DNA of 38,879 bases, from positions 1 to 38,879 of the forward strand of contig JAREWP010000009.1 of assembly GCA_029001845.1 (NCBI GenBank). Reading direction: 5' to 3'. The position numbers and the translations under genes were made by a program. Below the pieces are notes generated by a model that had not been told where the DNA came from, searched no databases, and saw only the letters and a list, made by a program, of their open reading frames with translations. Below, piece by piece: positions 1-7,712 of this stretch. Source of the stretch: Candidatus Magnetocorallium paracelense (GTDB lineage: Bacteria > Nitrospirota > Thermodesulfovibrionia > Thermodesulfovibrionales > Magnetobacteriaceae). Positions within the stretch are counted from its first letter, which is position 1. Every line of letters starts with the position of its first letter.

Positions 1-254
1 CCTTCACGATTTCACTATTCCTTTTACCAATAATCAGGCAGAGCAGGATATTCGCATGATGAAAGTACGACAGAAAATCTCAGGTTGCTTTCGTACTTAC
101 AATGGTGCCCTCTATTTTGCCCGTATCCGCAGTTATATCTCTACTGTCAGAAAACACAGCCAGGATATTCTCTCTTCTATTTACTATGCCTTGCTCTCTA
201 ATCCCTTTATACCTTCATATACTTAATGTCACATATTTATACCTGAGTAGTTAC
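1..254 (+). mobile_element. Right end of an IS66-family insertion sequence
   Basis: The transposase frame ends at 226 and the sequence CCTGAGTAGTTAC lies at 242-254. That string resembles the ends of dispersed elements elsewhere in the window (TGTGAACAGTTAC near 16044-16056, GTAACTGTTCACTGAG at 17065-17080). I infer that 254 is close to the right terminus. The left end and any target-site duplication lie outside the window, so the boundary is tentative. Confidence 0.5.
2..226 (+). CDS. IS66-family transposase, C-terminal end (cut by window edge)
   Basis: An open frame runs from the window edge to TAA at 224-226 (74 residues). It reads NNQAEQDIRMMKVRQKISG followed by a GCFRT segment and an IRSYISTVRKH helix. 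This is the conserved C-terminal part of IS66 (TnpC) DDE transposases, where the Glu of the NNxAE motif is the third catalytic residue. Only the end of the protein is in view, so I cannot tell whether the whole element is intact. The downstream end of the IS appears to lie about 28 bp after the stop. Family call is firm; completeness is unknown. Confidence 0.88.
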   Translation, partial: LHDFTIPFTNNQAEQDIRMMKVRQKISGCFRTYNGALYFARIRSYISTVRKHSQDILSSIYYALLSNPFIPSYT

Positions 255-309
255 CATTTTTTTAGTATAATGAAAATATAAAACTCCAATTGAGGCTGTA
301 TTTTCACAA

Positions 310-429
310 ATGAAAACAAAAGATTTCTCATCAATGGCAGGTACCTACATCAAGCAGGCAGAGGGATTTAAAGCTTTTGTTCCCATTGACTTACTCCTTT
401 TTTATTGTATCTGGCATTGTATTTATTAA
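310..429 (+). pseudogene. Possible remnant of a Fic-family protein N-terminus
   Basis: A 39-codon frame beginning MKTKDFSSMAGTYIKQ and continuing AEGFKAFVP matches the usual opening of Fic-domain proteins (aGTYxxQ, then yKAFxPxPLPP). After FKAFVP the reading becomes unrelated hydrophobic sequence and stops at 427-429, so the Fic catalytic domain is absent. It lies just outside the putative IS66 right end and could be debris from an earlier gene there. The match is short, so chance similarity is possible. Confidence 0.35.
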
Positions 430-504
430 GCAGTAAAAAAAATACTTCCTGTCCATTTTTAAAGAGTTTTTTTCATGGATAATCGTACTCGTGAAACATA
501 AACC

Positions 505-665
505 TAAAAAAAGCTGTCAGCGGTCAGCTGTCAGCAACCAGCTAAGAAAAATCAAAGCGTTCTGATAAATACAGTACTCACCTAAAGTGATATGCCGGTT
601 ATTATGCAAAACGTTGAAAACAGAGGGCTGATAGCTGAATGCTGATAGCTGAATGCTGTTTGTAG
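505..665 (+). repeat. Repeat family A, copy 1 (GCTGTCAGC/GCTGATAGC inverted repeat)
   Basis: The left arm carries GCTGTCAGC- and GGTCAGC-type units at 512-545. The right arm carries GCTGATAGCTGAATGCTGAT units at about 627-660. The arms are imperfect inverted repeats around a ~80 bp AT-rich centre. The same layout recurs at 8477, 17357 and 21275, with half copies at 24283 and 24677. No transposase is encoded, so this is a MITE- or REP-like non-autonomous element. Confidence 0.75.
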
Positions 666-755
666 AATAAATTATTATAGTAGTCATCACATAAAGAGTC
701 GCTTCATTATGTAACTTTCGCTCATTACAACTCATTCTCTTTGTATGTGGAGCCG

Positions 756-785
756 TTTCGTTTTTGACTGATTTTGTGGTAGAAT
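756..785 (+). promoter_or_regulatory. Weak candidate promoter for the ggt cluster
   Basis: TAGAAT at 780-785 is a good -10 hexamer. The best-spaced -35 is only TTCGTT at 756-761 (18 bp spacer), while a better TTGACT at 764-769 is too close (10 bp). Transcription from this -10 would begin at about 792-794, on or next to the ATG at 794, implying a leaderless message. No Shine-Dalgarno sequence precedes that ATG. Suggestive only. Confidence 0.3.
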
Positions 786-793
786 AGCGACTT

Positions 794-2491
794 ATGAAAA
801 TCAGCCGTTCAACGAATTCCCATATTGTAATAGAAGGCTCTGAAGGAATGGTTACGGCTCACCATCGTGATGCAGCGAGAATAGGAGCAGAGGTTCTTCA
901 AAAGGGAGGAAACGCCGTAGATGCCGCCGTAACATCCGCCTTTGCCATAGGAGTATTGCTGCCTGTCTGGAGTGGTATTGGCGGAGGAGGAGTGATGGTT
1001 GTCCGACTCGATGAAAGAGAGGGCGGTGCTATTAATTTTACTATGCAGGCGCCTGCTCTTGCCGGGGAAGATATGTATGTTCTCGAAGAGAAACGAAAGA
1101 TCAACCCTGTATCGCGACGCTTTTCCTTTCCTGCCGTTCGTGACAACGCCAATACGGAAGGCTACACATCGATTGCAACACCAGGTGCATTGGCCGGTCT
1201 TTGTAAGGCTCTTGAAAAATGGGGCACTATCGATTTGGACCAGGCCCTGCAGCCGGCGATCGAATTGGCCGAAAAGGGCCACCTTGTAGGTTCCACATTC
1301 GTTTTGGAGTTACTCGATTACTCCGATGTGCTTACAAAGCACGAGCTTAGCGCCAAACTCTTTTTTCCTGACAATATGCCCTTAAAATTGGGCGCCAGAT
1401 TGATACAGGCCGACTATGGAAAGACCCTTAAAAAGATTGCAAAAGAGGGTAAGGAGGTTTTTTATCGAGGTGAAATAGCAGAGTTGATTTGCCATGATAT
1501 AGAGAAAAAGGGAGGTTTCCTCAGATACGAGGACATGGCTCAATATGAACCTGTTGTTTATGACTCTCCGTTATCCATATCTTACCACGGTTTCGATATC
1601 TCTACAGTACCCGGTCCTTGCGGAGGACCTACGGTTTTAGAGATTTTAAATATTTTAAAAAACTTCGATCTCTCATCAATGAAGCCTCAAGACCCCGATT
1701 ACCTGCATATCCTGATCGAGGCCCTCAAATTGTCGGGAGTTGATCGTTTTACTTTTCTTGGTGACTCTGCCATTACCGGCTTTCCAATTGAAGTACTAAC
1801 GACATCGGATTACGGAAAGTCCAGAGCAGAATCGATAAACAGGAATGAAGCGGGACAATTCGAAGCAGGTGACCCATGGAGATTTTCTCATTTGTCAAAA
1901 CCTGAAAATTTCCCTCTCCCCGCCGGTCTTTCGCCGGATAAAGGGACCACCCATATTTCTGTTGTAGACAAACGGCGTAACGCCGTATCTCTGACTCAGA
2001 CAAACCAGGTCTTTTCAGGCGTATTAAATCCCGGAGTAGGCGTTATGATGAATAGCGGAATGGGTTGGTTTTGCCCGATACCGGGAACTGTAAACTCTCC
2101 AAAGCCCCGGGCATGGTGCCTTAACAACATGGCGCCTGTTATCGTATATAAGGACGGTCAGGTCAAGCTGGTGGCAGGCGCATCCGGAGGCAGGCAGATA
2201 TTGTCCGCAATGGCTCAGGTGATTATTAATTATATTAATTTCAATATGCCCTTACAGGCGGCTGTCGAGGCCCCGAGACTCCACGTAGAAACTGACGATC
2301 CGATGATCGATCCCCGTTTTGGAGAAGATGTAACGGAAGAATTGAGACGTCGTTGTCATAATGTTTTCAACGCGCCCGAGGTTTTTCTCCTGTGGCCCTT
2401 TGGTGAACCAAACGGAATTTGCGTGAAAGGACGAAATCTCTTCAGCGGAGTATCCCCCCTTGCAAAACCCGGTCACGGGGCGGGATACTAA
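794..2491 (+). CDS. ggt: Gamma-glutamyltransferase family protein (no signal peptide)
   Basis: A 565-residue Ntn-hydrolase of the GGT family, usual length. The N-terminal part shows the family opening (GMVTAHH, KGGNAVDAAV, IGGGGVMVV). The autoprocessing site is visible as GTTHISVVD, whose Thr would become the N-terminal nucleophile of the small subunit; it is followed by a normal small subunit (NSGMGWF, ASGGRQI). Known members cleave gamma-glutamyl bonds of glutathione and similar compounds or transfer the gamma-glutamyl group. Most bacterial GGTs are exported, but this one starts directly with the mature-like sequence and has no hydrophobic leader, so I infer a cytoplasmic enzyme. It heads a tight same-strand cluster with N-protected ornithine/lysine-type enzymes (next gene 7 bp away), which suggests a metabolic rather than a salvage role. 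The start at 794 has no clear ribosome-binding site. Confidence 0.88.
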   Translation: MKISRSTNSHIVIEGSEGMVTAHHRDAARIGAEVLQKGGNAVDAAVTSAFAIGVLLPVWSGIGGGGVMVVRLDEREGGAINFTMQAPALAGEDMYVLEEKRKINPVSRRFSFPAVRDNANTEGYTSIATPGALAGLCKALEKWGTIDLDQALQPAIELAEKGHLVGSTFVLELLDYSDVLTKHELSAKLFFPDNMPLKLGARLIQADYGKTLKKIAKEGKEVFYRGEIAELICHDIEKKGGFLRYEDMAQYEPVVYDSPLSISYHGFDISTVPGPCGGPTVLEILNILKNFDLSSMKPQDPDYLHILIEALKLSGVDRFTFLGDSAITGFPIEVLTTSDYGKSRAESINRNEAGQFEAGDPWRFSHLSKPENFPLPAGLSPDKGTTHISVVDKRRNAVSLTQTNQVFSGVLNPGVGVMMNSGMGWFCPIPGTVNSPKPRAWCLNNMAPVIVYKDGQVKLVAGASGGRQILSAMAQVIINYINFNMPLQAAVEAPRLHVETDDPMIDPRFGEDVTEELRRRCHNVFNAPEVFLLWPFGEPNGICVKGRNLFSGVSPLAKPGHGAGY

Positions 2492-2498
2492 AATAATT

Positions 2499-3533
2499 AT
2501 GAAAATTATCATAGATAAAATCGCCTCTGTAACGAAACACTGTCAATTACCGTCTGAAGTCGAACTTTCCGAAAAGGTGCTGTCAGCGGAAGGTGCTGTT
2601 TTGTGCGTGCATGTTCTTAACGAAAAGAAGGTATATAACAAACTCGAGCTCGTTACCGGCAGGCTTGCGACAGTGCAAAAGGGTGATATCATTGCCGTGG
2701 CCTTAGGTTCCAGAAGTGCTTTAAAGGGATATGTCGGTTCCGTACCGAAGAGAATCGGGAAAGGCGATATCATACAGCTTTTAAATCTCGGCGGCGTTGC
2801 CGGCGTACTTGAAAGCGCGAATCTTACGGAAGTGGGGCGAGCCTTTGATCTCGAAGTTCTCGGTGCTGTTTTAAGAAATGACAAAATAGTCAATATCAAG
2901 GATTACGCCGTCTATTCTCCTCAGAACGGGCTGGATAATGCAACACCGCTGATTCTCATATCGGGAACATGTATGGATTCCGGTAAAACCACAGTGGCCT
3001 GCGAAATCATAAAATTCGCCAACAGAGCGGGATACAGGGTGCATGCCGCAAAGATGGCCGGCGTTGCCGCCCTGAGAGACACGGAAAATATGTCCGATCA
3101 CGGAGCCAAGCTGACAACCTCTTTTTTGGATGCAGGTCTCCCTTCTACAGTTGGGGCGGAAATCTCGCTGCAATGTACAAAGGGTGCGATTAATTATCTG
3201 TCAAAGGGAAATCCCCATTTTATTATTATAGAGCTCGGTGATGGTATTTATGGCGAATACGGTGTCAGTGCGATCCTTGAAGATCGAGAGATAGGAGAGA
3301 ATATTTTATGCCATATCGGCTGCGCCCACGATCCCGTGGGCGCGCTGGGACTTACGGATTATGGTGAAAAAATCGGCAATCCCTTTCATATAATTTCTGG
3401 TCCGGCTACGGACAACAGCGTGGGGATTAAGTTTATAGAAAAAAATTGCGGCATACCGGGAATTAATGTATTTAACAAGCCGGAAAAATATCTGCCCATT
3501 ATTGAAAAAAGGTTGAAAAATGGAAAAAATTAG
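2499..3533 (+). CDS. DUF1611-like P-loop protein, dethiobiotin-synthetase-like fold
   Basis: The start chosen is the ATG at 2499, 7 bp after the ggt stop, giving 344 residues; an earlier in-frame ATG at 2460 would lie inside ggt. The N-terminal ~140 residues form a glycine-rich alpha/beta region I do not recognise. The C-terminal part opens with a Walker A motif, GTCMDSGKTT (residues 156-165), followed by a KMAGVAALRD segment and an acidic IIELGDGIYGEYG motif near 243-255. This pattern is closest to DUF1611/dethiobiotin-synthetase-like ATPases. One DUF1611 member, DgcN, has been reported as a D-glutamate N-acetyltransferase (recalled knowledge). That makes an amino-protecting role upstream of argC-like genes attractive, but this is inference. 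The gene overlaps the next start by 14 bp, implying translational coupling. Confidence 0.6.
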   Translation: MKIIIDKIASVTKHCQLPSEVELSEKVLSAEGAVLCVHVLNEKKVYNKLELVTGRLATVQKGDIIAVALGSRSALKGYVGSVPKRIGKGDIIQLLNLGGVAGVLESANLTEVGRAFDLEVLGAVLRNDKIVNIKDYAVYSPQNGLDNATPLILISGTCMDSGKTTVACEIIKFANRAGYRVHAAKMAGVAALRDTENMSDHGAKLTTSFLDAGLPSTVGAEISLQCTKGAINYLSKGNPHFIIIELGDGIYGEYGVSAILEDREIGENILCHIGCAHDPVGALGLTDYGEKIGNPFHIISGPATDNSVGIKFIEKNCGIPGINVFNKPEKYLPIIEKRLKNGKN

Positions 3534-4530
3534 AGCCGCCCTTGTAGGCGCCACCGGTTATACGGGAAACGAACTCCTGCGCATATTATTGCCTTCTCGG
3601 GAAGTCGAATTTACGACTCTCACTTCGGAGACTCATCAGGGTAAGAGAATAGCCGATGTCTGCCCTCAGTTGTCCTCCTTTTCTTCTCATACATTGGTTT
3701 CCTTTTCAGAGGAAATTTGGGAAAATAACGACGTTGTTTTTCTTGCTCTGCCCCATGGCGAAGCTCAGGAGAGGATAAAAACGGACAGGCAGCTCCCCAG
3801 GATTATAGATCTTTCAGGCGATTTTCGTTTAAAGAATCTTGAGGAGTTCAGGGAATTTTACGGTTTTGATCACAAGAATCCATCGCTTGTGGATGGCTTT
3901 GTTTATGGTCTTCCCGAGTTGAATCGCGAAGCTATTAAAAAGTCGCGTTTTGTATCCAATCCCGGTTGTTTTGCAAGCGCATCCATTCTGGGACTGATTC
4001 CCCTTACAGAAGGGAATCATATTCTACATGCCTTTATATCGGGATTTACCGGTTCCAGCGGCATAGGCAGACAACCTAAAATCGGCGCTCACCATCCTGT
4101 GAGAAATCACAATATTAAGGCCTATAAAGTAGGCGACCACCAACATCTGCCGGAAATTCAACAGGCTCTGAATTTCAGATCTATTGAATTCGTACCCCAC
4201 TCCGCGCCCTTAACGCGCGGAATTTTTCTCTCAGTTTTTGTAGAGCTGAAAGAAAAATTAAATCCCCGTGACCTTGACAGTATTTATAATGAGAGATATG
4301 ATTCAGAGCCTTTTATTCGAATTCGTAAAAATGTGGAATTAGCCGAAGTTACGGGATCGAACATGTGCGATATATCAGTGAAACTCATATCCTCCAATTA
4401 TGCCCATATAAGCGTTGCACACGATAATCTGGTAAAAGGAGCGGCAGGTACGGCAGTGCAAAATCTGAACATTATGTTTGGAAGAGACGAGACTGCCGAT
4501 CTGGACCATTTGTTACCGCTTTATCCTTAA
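3520..4530 (+). CDS. argC: N-acyl-gamma-glutamyl/aminoadipyl-phosphate reductase (ArgC/LysY type)
   Basis: 336 residues, full family length. An N-terminal Rossmann motif GATGYTGNELLRI (about 10-22) binds NADP. The catalytic Cys is C150 in SNPGCFASAS, and the second catalytic residue is the His in GDHQHLPE (205-212). Family enzymes reduce the acyl phosphate made by ArgB or LysZ to the semialdehyde. The NPGC site is ArgC-like. The GAHHPVRNH stretch near 189-197 and the terminal TGSNMCDIS...DNLVKGAAGTA segment recall LysY of the LysW lysine pathway, so substrate assignment is open. The gene overlaps the preceding one by 14 bp and is followed by the aminotransferase after 14 bp. Confidence 0.88.
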   Translation: MEKIRAALVGATGYTGNELLRILLPSREVEFTTLTSETHQGKRIADVCPQLSSFSSHTLVSFSEEIWENNDVVFLALPHGEAQERIKTDRQLPRIIDLSGDFRLKNLEEFREFYGFDHKNPSLVDGFVYGLPELNREAIKKSRFVSNPGCFASASILGLIPLTEGNHILHAFISGFTGSSGIGRQPKIGAHHPVRNHNIKAYKVGDHQHLPEIQQALNFRSIEFVPHSAPLTRGIFLSVFVELKEKLNPRDLDSIYNERYDSEPFIRIRKNVELAEVTGSNMCDISVKLISSNYAHISVAHDNLVKGAAGTAVQNLNIMFGRDETADLDHLLPLYP

Positions 4531-4544
4531 AAGGGAGTAGATAT

Positions 4545-5699
4545 ATGGATTCGTTAGAAAAGATTGCCGACAAATATCTTATTAAGACCTATGCTCAGTG
4601 GCCGATAACCATTGTTAAAGGTAAGGGGAGTTGGGTATGGGATTCCGATGATAAAAAATATCTCGATTTTTACGGAGGCCATGCCGTCGCCCTGCTCGGA
4701 CACTCTCCCGCTACCGTAGTAAAGGCCATAAACGAACAGGCAGAAAAACTTTTATTCTATTCCAATATCGTTCAAATCGAGCCTGCCATAGAGTTGGCAG
4801 AAAAACTCGCCCAAACACTTCAACCTGAACGGTATCAGCTATACTTTTGCAATCACGGTGCTGAAGCGAACGAAACGGCATTGAAAATAGCGCGTAAGCT
4901 GACAGGCAGAAAACAGATCGTCGCCTTTGAGAATTCCTTTCACGGAAGATCGATGACAGCCCTTGCAGCTACGGGAATTCGCAGTTATCACACTTTTACT
5001 CCCGATTTTCTCGATTACACAACCTTTGTCAAATGGGGAGATATGGAAGGCCTGAAAGAGGCTGTAAACAATAATACAGCCGCCGTTTTAGCGGAGCCGA
5101 TTCAGAGCATAGGCGGCGTAAATACAGCGGATGGGGAGTTTTTCAGGTCATTGGAGAATCTCTGTAATCGACATAAAACCTGTTTAATCTTCGATGAAGT
5201 GCAGACAGGCGTGGGAAGAACGGGAACATGGTGGTATGCAGAGGCATGTCATGTTAAACCCGATATCATCACCACAGCCAAAGGACTTGCCGGCGGTCTG
5301 CCCATAGGCGCTGTTTTAGTGAAAGAGGAGCAGGCAAAGGAGATTAAAACAGGCGATCTCGCCACCACCTTCGGAGGCAATCCCGTTGTATCGGCAGCGG
5401 CCGTGGCTGTCATGGAGACCATTATCGAGAATAACCTCCTTGAACATGTGCAGAGAGAAAGCTTGCGGTTTCAGGAAAGATTAAGAGAAATCCCGGGCGT
5501 AGAAGAAGTCAGGGGCGCAGGTTTTTTATTGGGAATCGAAACAAATGCGCCTGCCGGAGAAGTAACAGGAAAGCTGAGGAGTCGCGGCGTTCTTGCCGGA
5601 ACATCGCTAAAACCGAATACAATGCGTATTTTTCCGCCTCTAAATGCTTCAAGGGAGGAAATCGATTATTTTACAGAAACGCTGGCAGGTGTTTTGTAA
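4545..5699 (+). CDS. argD: Class III aminotransferase, acetylornithine / LysW-lysine type
   Basis: 384 residues, typical of ArgD/LysJ. The PLP-binding features are clear: FCNHGAEANE (101-110), SFHGRSMTALAATG (131-144), LIFDEVQTGVGRTG (214-227, with Asp217) and the Schiff-base Lys246 in TTAKGLAGGLPIGA. It transaminates the N-protected semialdehyde to the protected diamine using glutamate. HG replaces the more usual SG in the NSGAEAN motif, which is a small deviation. A GGGAG-like ribosome site (AAAAGGGAG) precedes the ATG. Position between argC and the kinase-deacylase fusion places it third in the pathway. Whether the product is N-acyl-ornithine or a lysine equivalent cannot be decided from this sequence. 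Confidence 0.9.
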   Translation: MDSLEKIADKYLIKTYAQWPITIVKGKGSWVWDSDDKKYLDFYGGHAVALLGHSPATVVKAINEQAEKLLFYSNIVQIEPAIELAEKLAQTLQPERYQLYFCNHGAEANETALKIARKLTGRKQIVAFENSFHGRSMTALAATGIRSYHTFTPDFLDYTTFVKWGDMEGLKEAVNNNTAAVLAEPIQSIGGVNTADGEFFRSLENLCNRHKTCLIFDEVQTGVGRTGTWWYAEACHVKPDIITTAKGLAGGLPIGAVLVKEEQAKEIKTGDLATTFGGNPVVSAAAVAVMETIIENNLLEHVQRESLRFQERLREIPGVEEVRGAGFLLGIETNAPAGEVTGKLRSRGVLAGTSLKPNTMRIFPPLNASREEIDYFTETLAGVL

Positions 5700-5732
5700 C
5701 TTTTTTTTAAATCGGAAATACTCGGAAAATTT

Positions 5733-7646
5733 ATGGAAGCATTAAAAAAATATTATATAAGAAAGTTTTACGGTAAAGTATTTGTCCTTAAATTCGGAGG
5801 AGAGATCCTTACCAATCCCTCTCGTCTGAACAATATCCTTCTCGATGTAAAGGAGTTGTGGGAAAACGGAATAAAAATCGCCATTGTTTACGGAGGAGGG
5901 CAACAAGCTGACGAACTCACCCGTAAATTGGGAGGAAAGGTTCAGAAGATAGACGGGCGACGCATTACCGGCGAGATCGACCTGGAAGTTATAAAAATGC
6001 TTTATGGCGGTCTTTTGAGTCTGGAACTTTTAGGGGCGATCAGACGGTTGGGCATAAAGGGAGTGCGCGTATCTGCTTTGGACGGAGACTTAATTGTCGC
6101 GAAAAAACGGCCTGTAACTACTATTGATTACGGTTTTGTAGGGGATATTGAAAAGGTTAATCCCGAAATCCTGATTAAGACGATGCGAGACGGTTATATC
6201 CCCGTTATTCCCGCCATAACGGCCGATAAAGATGGTAATGTGCTAAACACAAACGCCGATACGATTGCTACCAACGTAGCAGGCGCCCTGAAAGCGGAGA
6301 AATTGATCTTCTTCTCCAATACAGACGGTGTAATGGCCGAAGGGAAGCTGTTGTCCGTACTTACAACGGAGGAAGCATTACAGTTAATAGACGAGCAAAA
6401 GATCACCGGTGGAATGATTGTAAAGGTAACCAATGCCATGGAGGCCCTTAAAGCAGGCGTGCTGAGAGTACAGATTATTAACGGTATGAGTCCCCATTCG
6501 CTCCTTAAGGAAGTTCTTACCGATAAGGGCGCCGGCACGATGATACTTCAGCCTGTAGAGGAGAAGAGGTATCAAAAGGAGATTCAGGAAGAGTTCAAAC
6601 GTATTTCCACGGTGGAACTCTTACAAGAGCTGGTTTCTATTCCAAGCCCCAGCGGGCAGGAAGAGATGGTCGTTAAATTTCTCCTGAAATATCTGAAACA
6701 GCATTGCAGCCATGTATATATCAGAGATCGAAATATATGGGCGGTAAAGGGCGACGGCAAGAAGGTTTTATTGTTACAGGCCCATATCGATACAGTACCT
6801 GTTGTAAGCGGCTGGCAGGGAAATCCATTTGAACCCCTTGTTTCCGGTAATCGTTTAACCGGTTGCGGGGCAGCTGAGAATAAGGCAAGTGTCGCCGCCT
6901 TTGTTCATGCTTTTTTGGACTTGGAGTGTCCTTCAGACTGTCAGGTCGTACTTGCGCTTACCTGCGAAGAGGAGAGAGGGGATCAGGGTTTACAGCGGCT
7001 GCTATCGGACCTGCCTGTACCGAATGCCGCGATTATTGGCGAACCTACGGGTATGGAGATTCGGACCGGTCACAGAGGAAGAGTGGTCCTTGAAGGAAAT
7101 GTGCATACATCGGGCGGGCATACGGCCTTTGCTCAGCGGGAAGAGAATGCCGTTATTGCGGCAATGGAAGCTGTTAAAAAAATCGAGCAGCTCTCTCTGC
7201 CGGAACATCCTTTAATGGGAAAAGCCGGCTGGCAGGTAAGTTATTTTGAAGCAGGTGTGCCCGAACAGTACAATATCGTACCTAACCATGTGGTTTTTCA
7301 AATAGAAGGTCGCACCGTACCGGGAGTAAAAAACAGCACATTAATAGAAAAGGCGCAAAGTGTTGTGGATTTTCCTTTAAAAGTACTGATTAATCAGGCA
7401 GAGGCGAAAATCGTTTCCCCTGACGAAAAGATTGTAATGGCGGCGAAAAAAGCCCTAAACAGAGAAGAGCTTTGTACTGCCGGAGATTTGACGGATCTAC
7501 ATTGCCTGGAATGCCCGGGCATTATTTTCGGTCCCGAAGGCGGGAACATACACAAAGGAAACGAGTGGGTCAATATCGATTCCATGGAAAAGGTGGAAAA
7601 TATCCTGCCGATGATTATTAAGAATTATTTTACCGCTTGTGATTAG
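5733..7646 (+). CDS. Fusion: N-acetylglutamate/aminoadipate kinase + M20 deacylase
   Basis: 637 residues in one uninterrupted frame. Residues 1-272 are an amino-acid kinase of the ArgB/LysZ family: VLKFGGEI with K20, YGGGQQ (53-58), NTNADTIATNVAGAL (172-186) and a terminal GAGTMI. A ~20-residue charged linker follows. Residues ~290-637 are an M20 metallopeptidase of the ArgE/LysK/DapE family, with AHIDTVP (H351, D353), EEE (412-414), GEPT (E437), the dimer-domain GGHTAF and a final H607. The metal-bridging Asp of the usual GxGAxDxK motif is replaced by E382 in GCGAAENK. The two activities are the second and last steps of an N-protected ornithine/lysine route, so the fusion bundles phosphorylation and deprotection. 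It ends the cluster; no LysW carrier gene is seen in the window. Confidence 0.87.
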   Translation: MEALKKYYIRKFYGKVFVLKFGGEILTNPSRLNNILLDVKELWENGIKIAIVYGGGQQADELTRKLGGKVQKIDGRRITGEIDLEVIKMLYGGLLSLELLGAIRRLGIKGVRVSALDGDLIVAKKRPVTTIDYGFVGDIEKVNPEILIKTMRDGYIPVIPAITADKDGNVLNTNADTIATNVAGALKAEKLIFFSNTDGVMAEGKLLSVLTTEEALQLIDEQKITGGMIVKVTNAMEALKAGVLRVQIINGMSPHSLLKEVLTDKGAGTMILQPVEEKRYQKEIQEEFKRISTVELLQELVSIPSPSGQEEMVVKFLLKYLKQHCSHVYIRDRNIWAVKGDGKKVLLLQAHIDTVPVVSGWQGNPFEPLVSGNRLTGCGAAENKASVAAFVHAFLDLECPSDCQVVLALTCEEERGDQGLQRLLSDLPVPNAAIIGEPTGMEIRTGHRGRVVLEGNVHTSGGHTAFAQREENAVIAAMEAVKKIEQLSLPEHPLMGKAGWQVSYFEAGVPEQYNIVPNHVVFQIEGRTVPGVKNSTLIEKAQSVVDFPLKVLINQAEAKIVSPDEKIVMAAKKALNREELCTAGDLTDLHCLECPGIIFGPEGGNIHKGNEWVNIDSMEKVENILPMIIKNYFTACD

Positions 7647-7656
7647 TCTTAGATGT

Positions 7657-7697
7657 ATAGACAATCGTCAATCGTCAATCGAAAATCGTCAATTTAA
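7657..7697. repeat. Short tandem CAATCGTCAATCG / AAAATCGTCAAT repeat
   Basis: Between the convergent ends of the fusion gene and the ecsC-like gene, CAATCGTCAAT-type units are repeated about three times in tandem. It is too short to encode anything and no hairpin is obvious. I see no clear terminator in the 66 bp gap. Confidence 0.5.
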
Positions 7698-7712
7698 AAA
7701 GTTTCCTATTAC

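Noticed and set aside
505-665. CRISPR array in the GCTGATAGC-rich repeats
   Set aside because: Units are short, contiguous and inverted between arms, with no regular spacers and no cas genes.
517-735. 72-codon minus-strand frame in the first intergenic region
   Set aside because: It runs through repeat family A, so its codons come from the repeat arms; no protein features.
809-1282. Long antisense frames inside ggt and other genes
   Set aside because: They mirror strong coding frames with clear protein motifs on the opposite strand and carry no motifs of their own.
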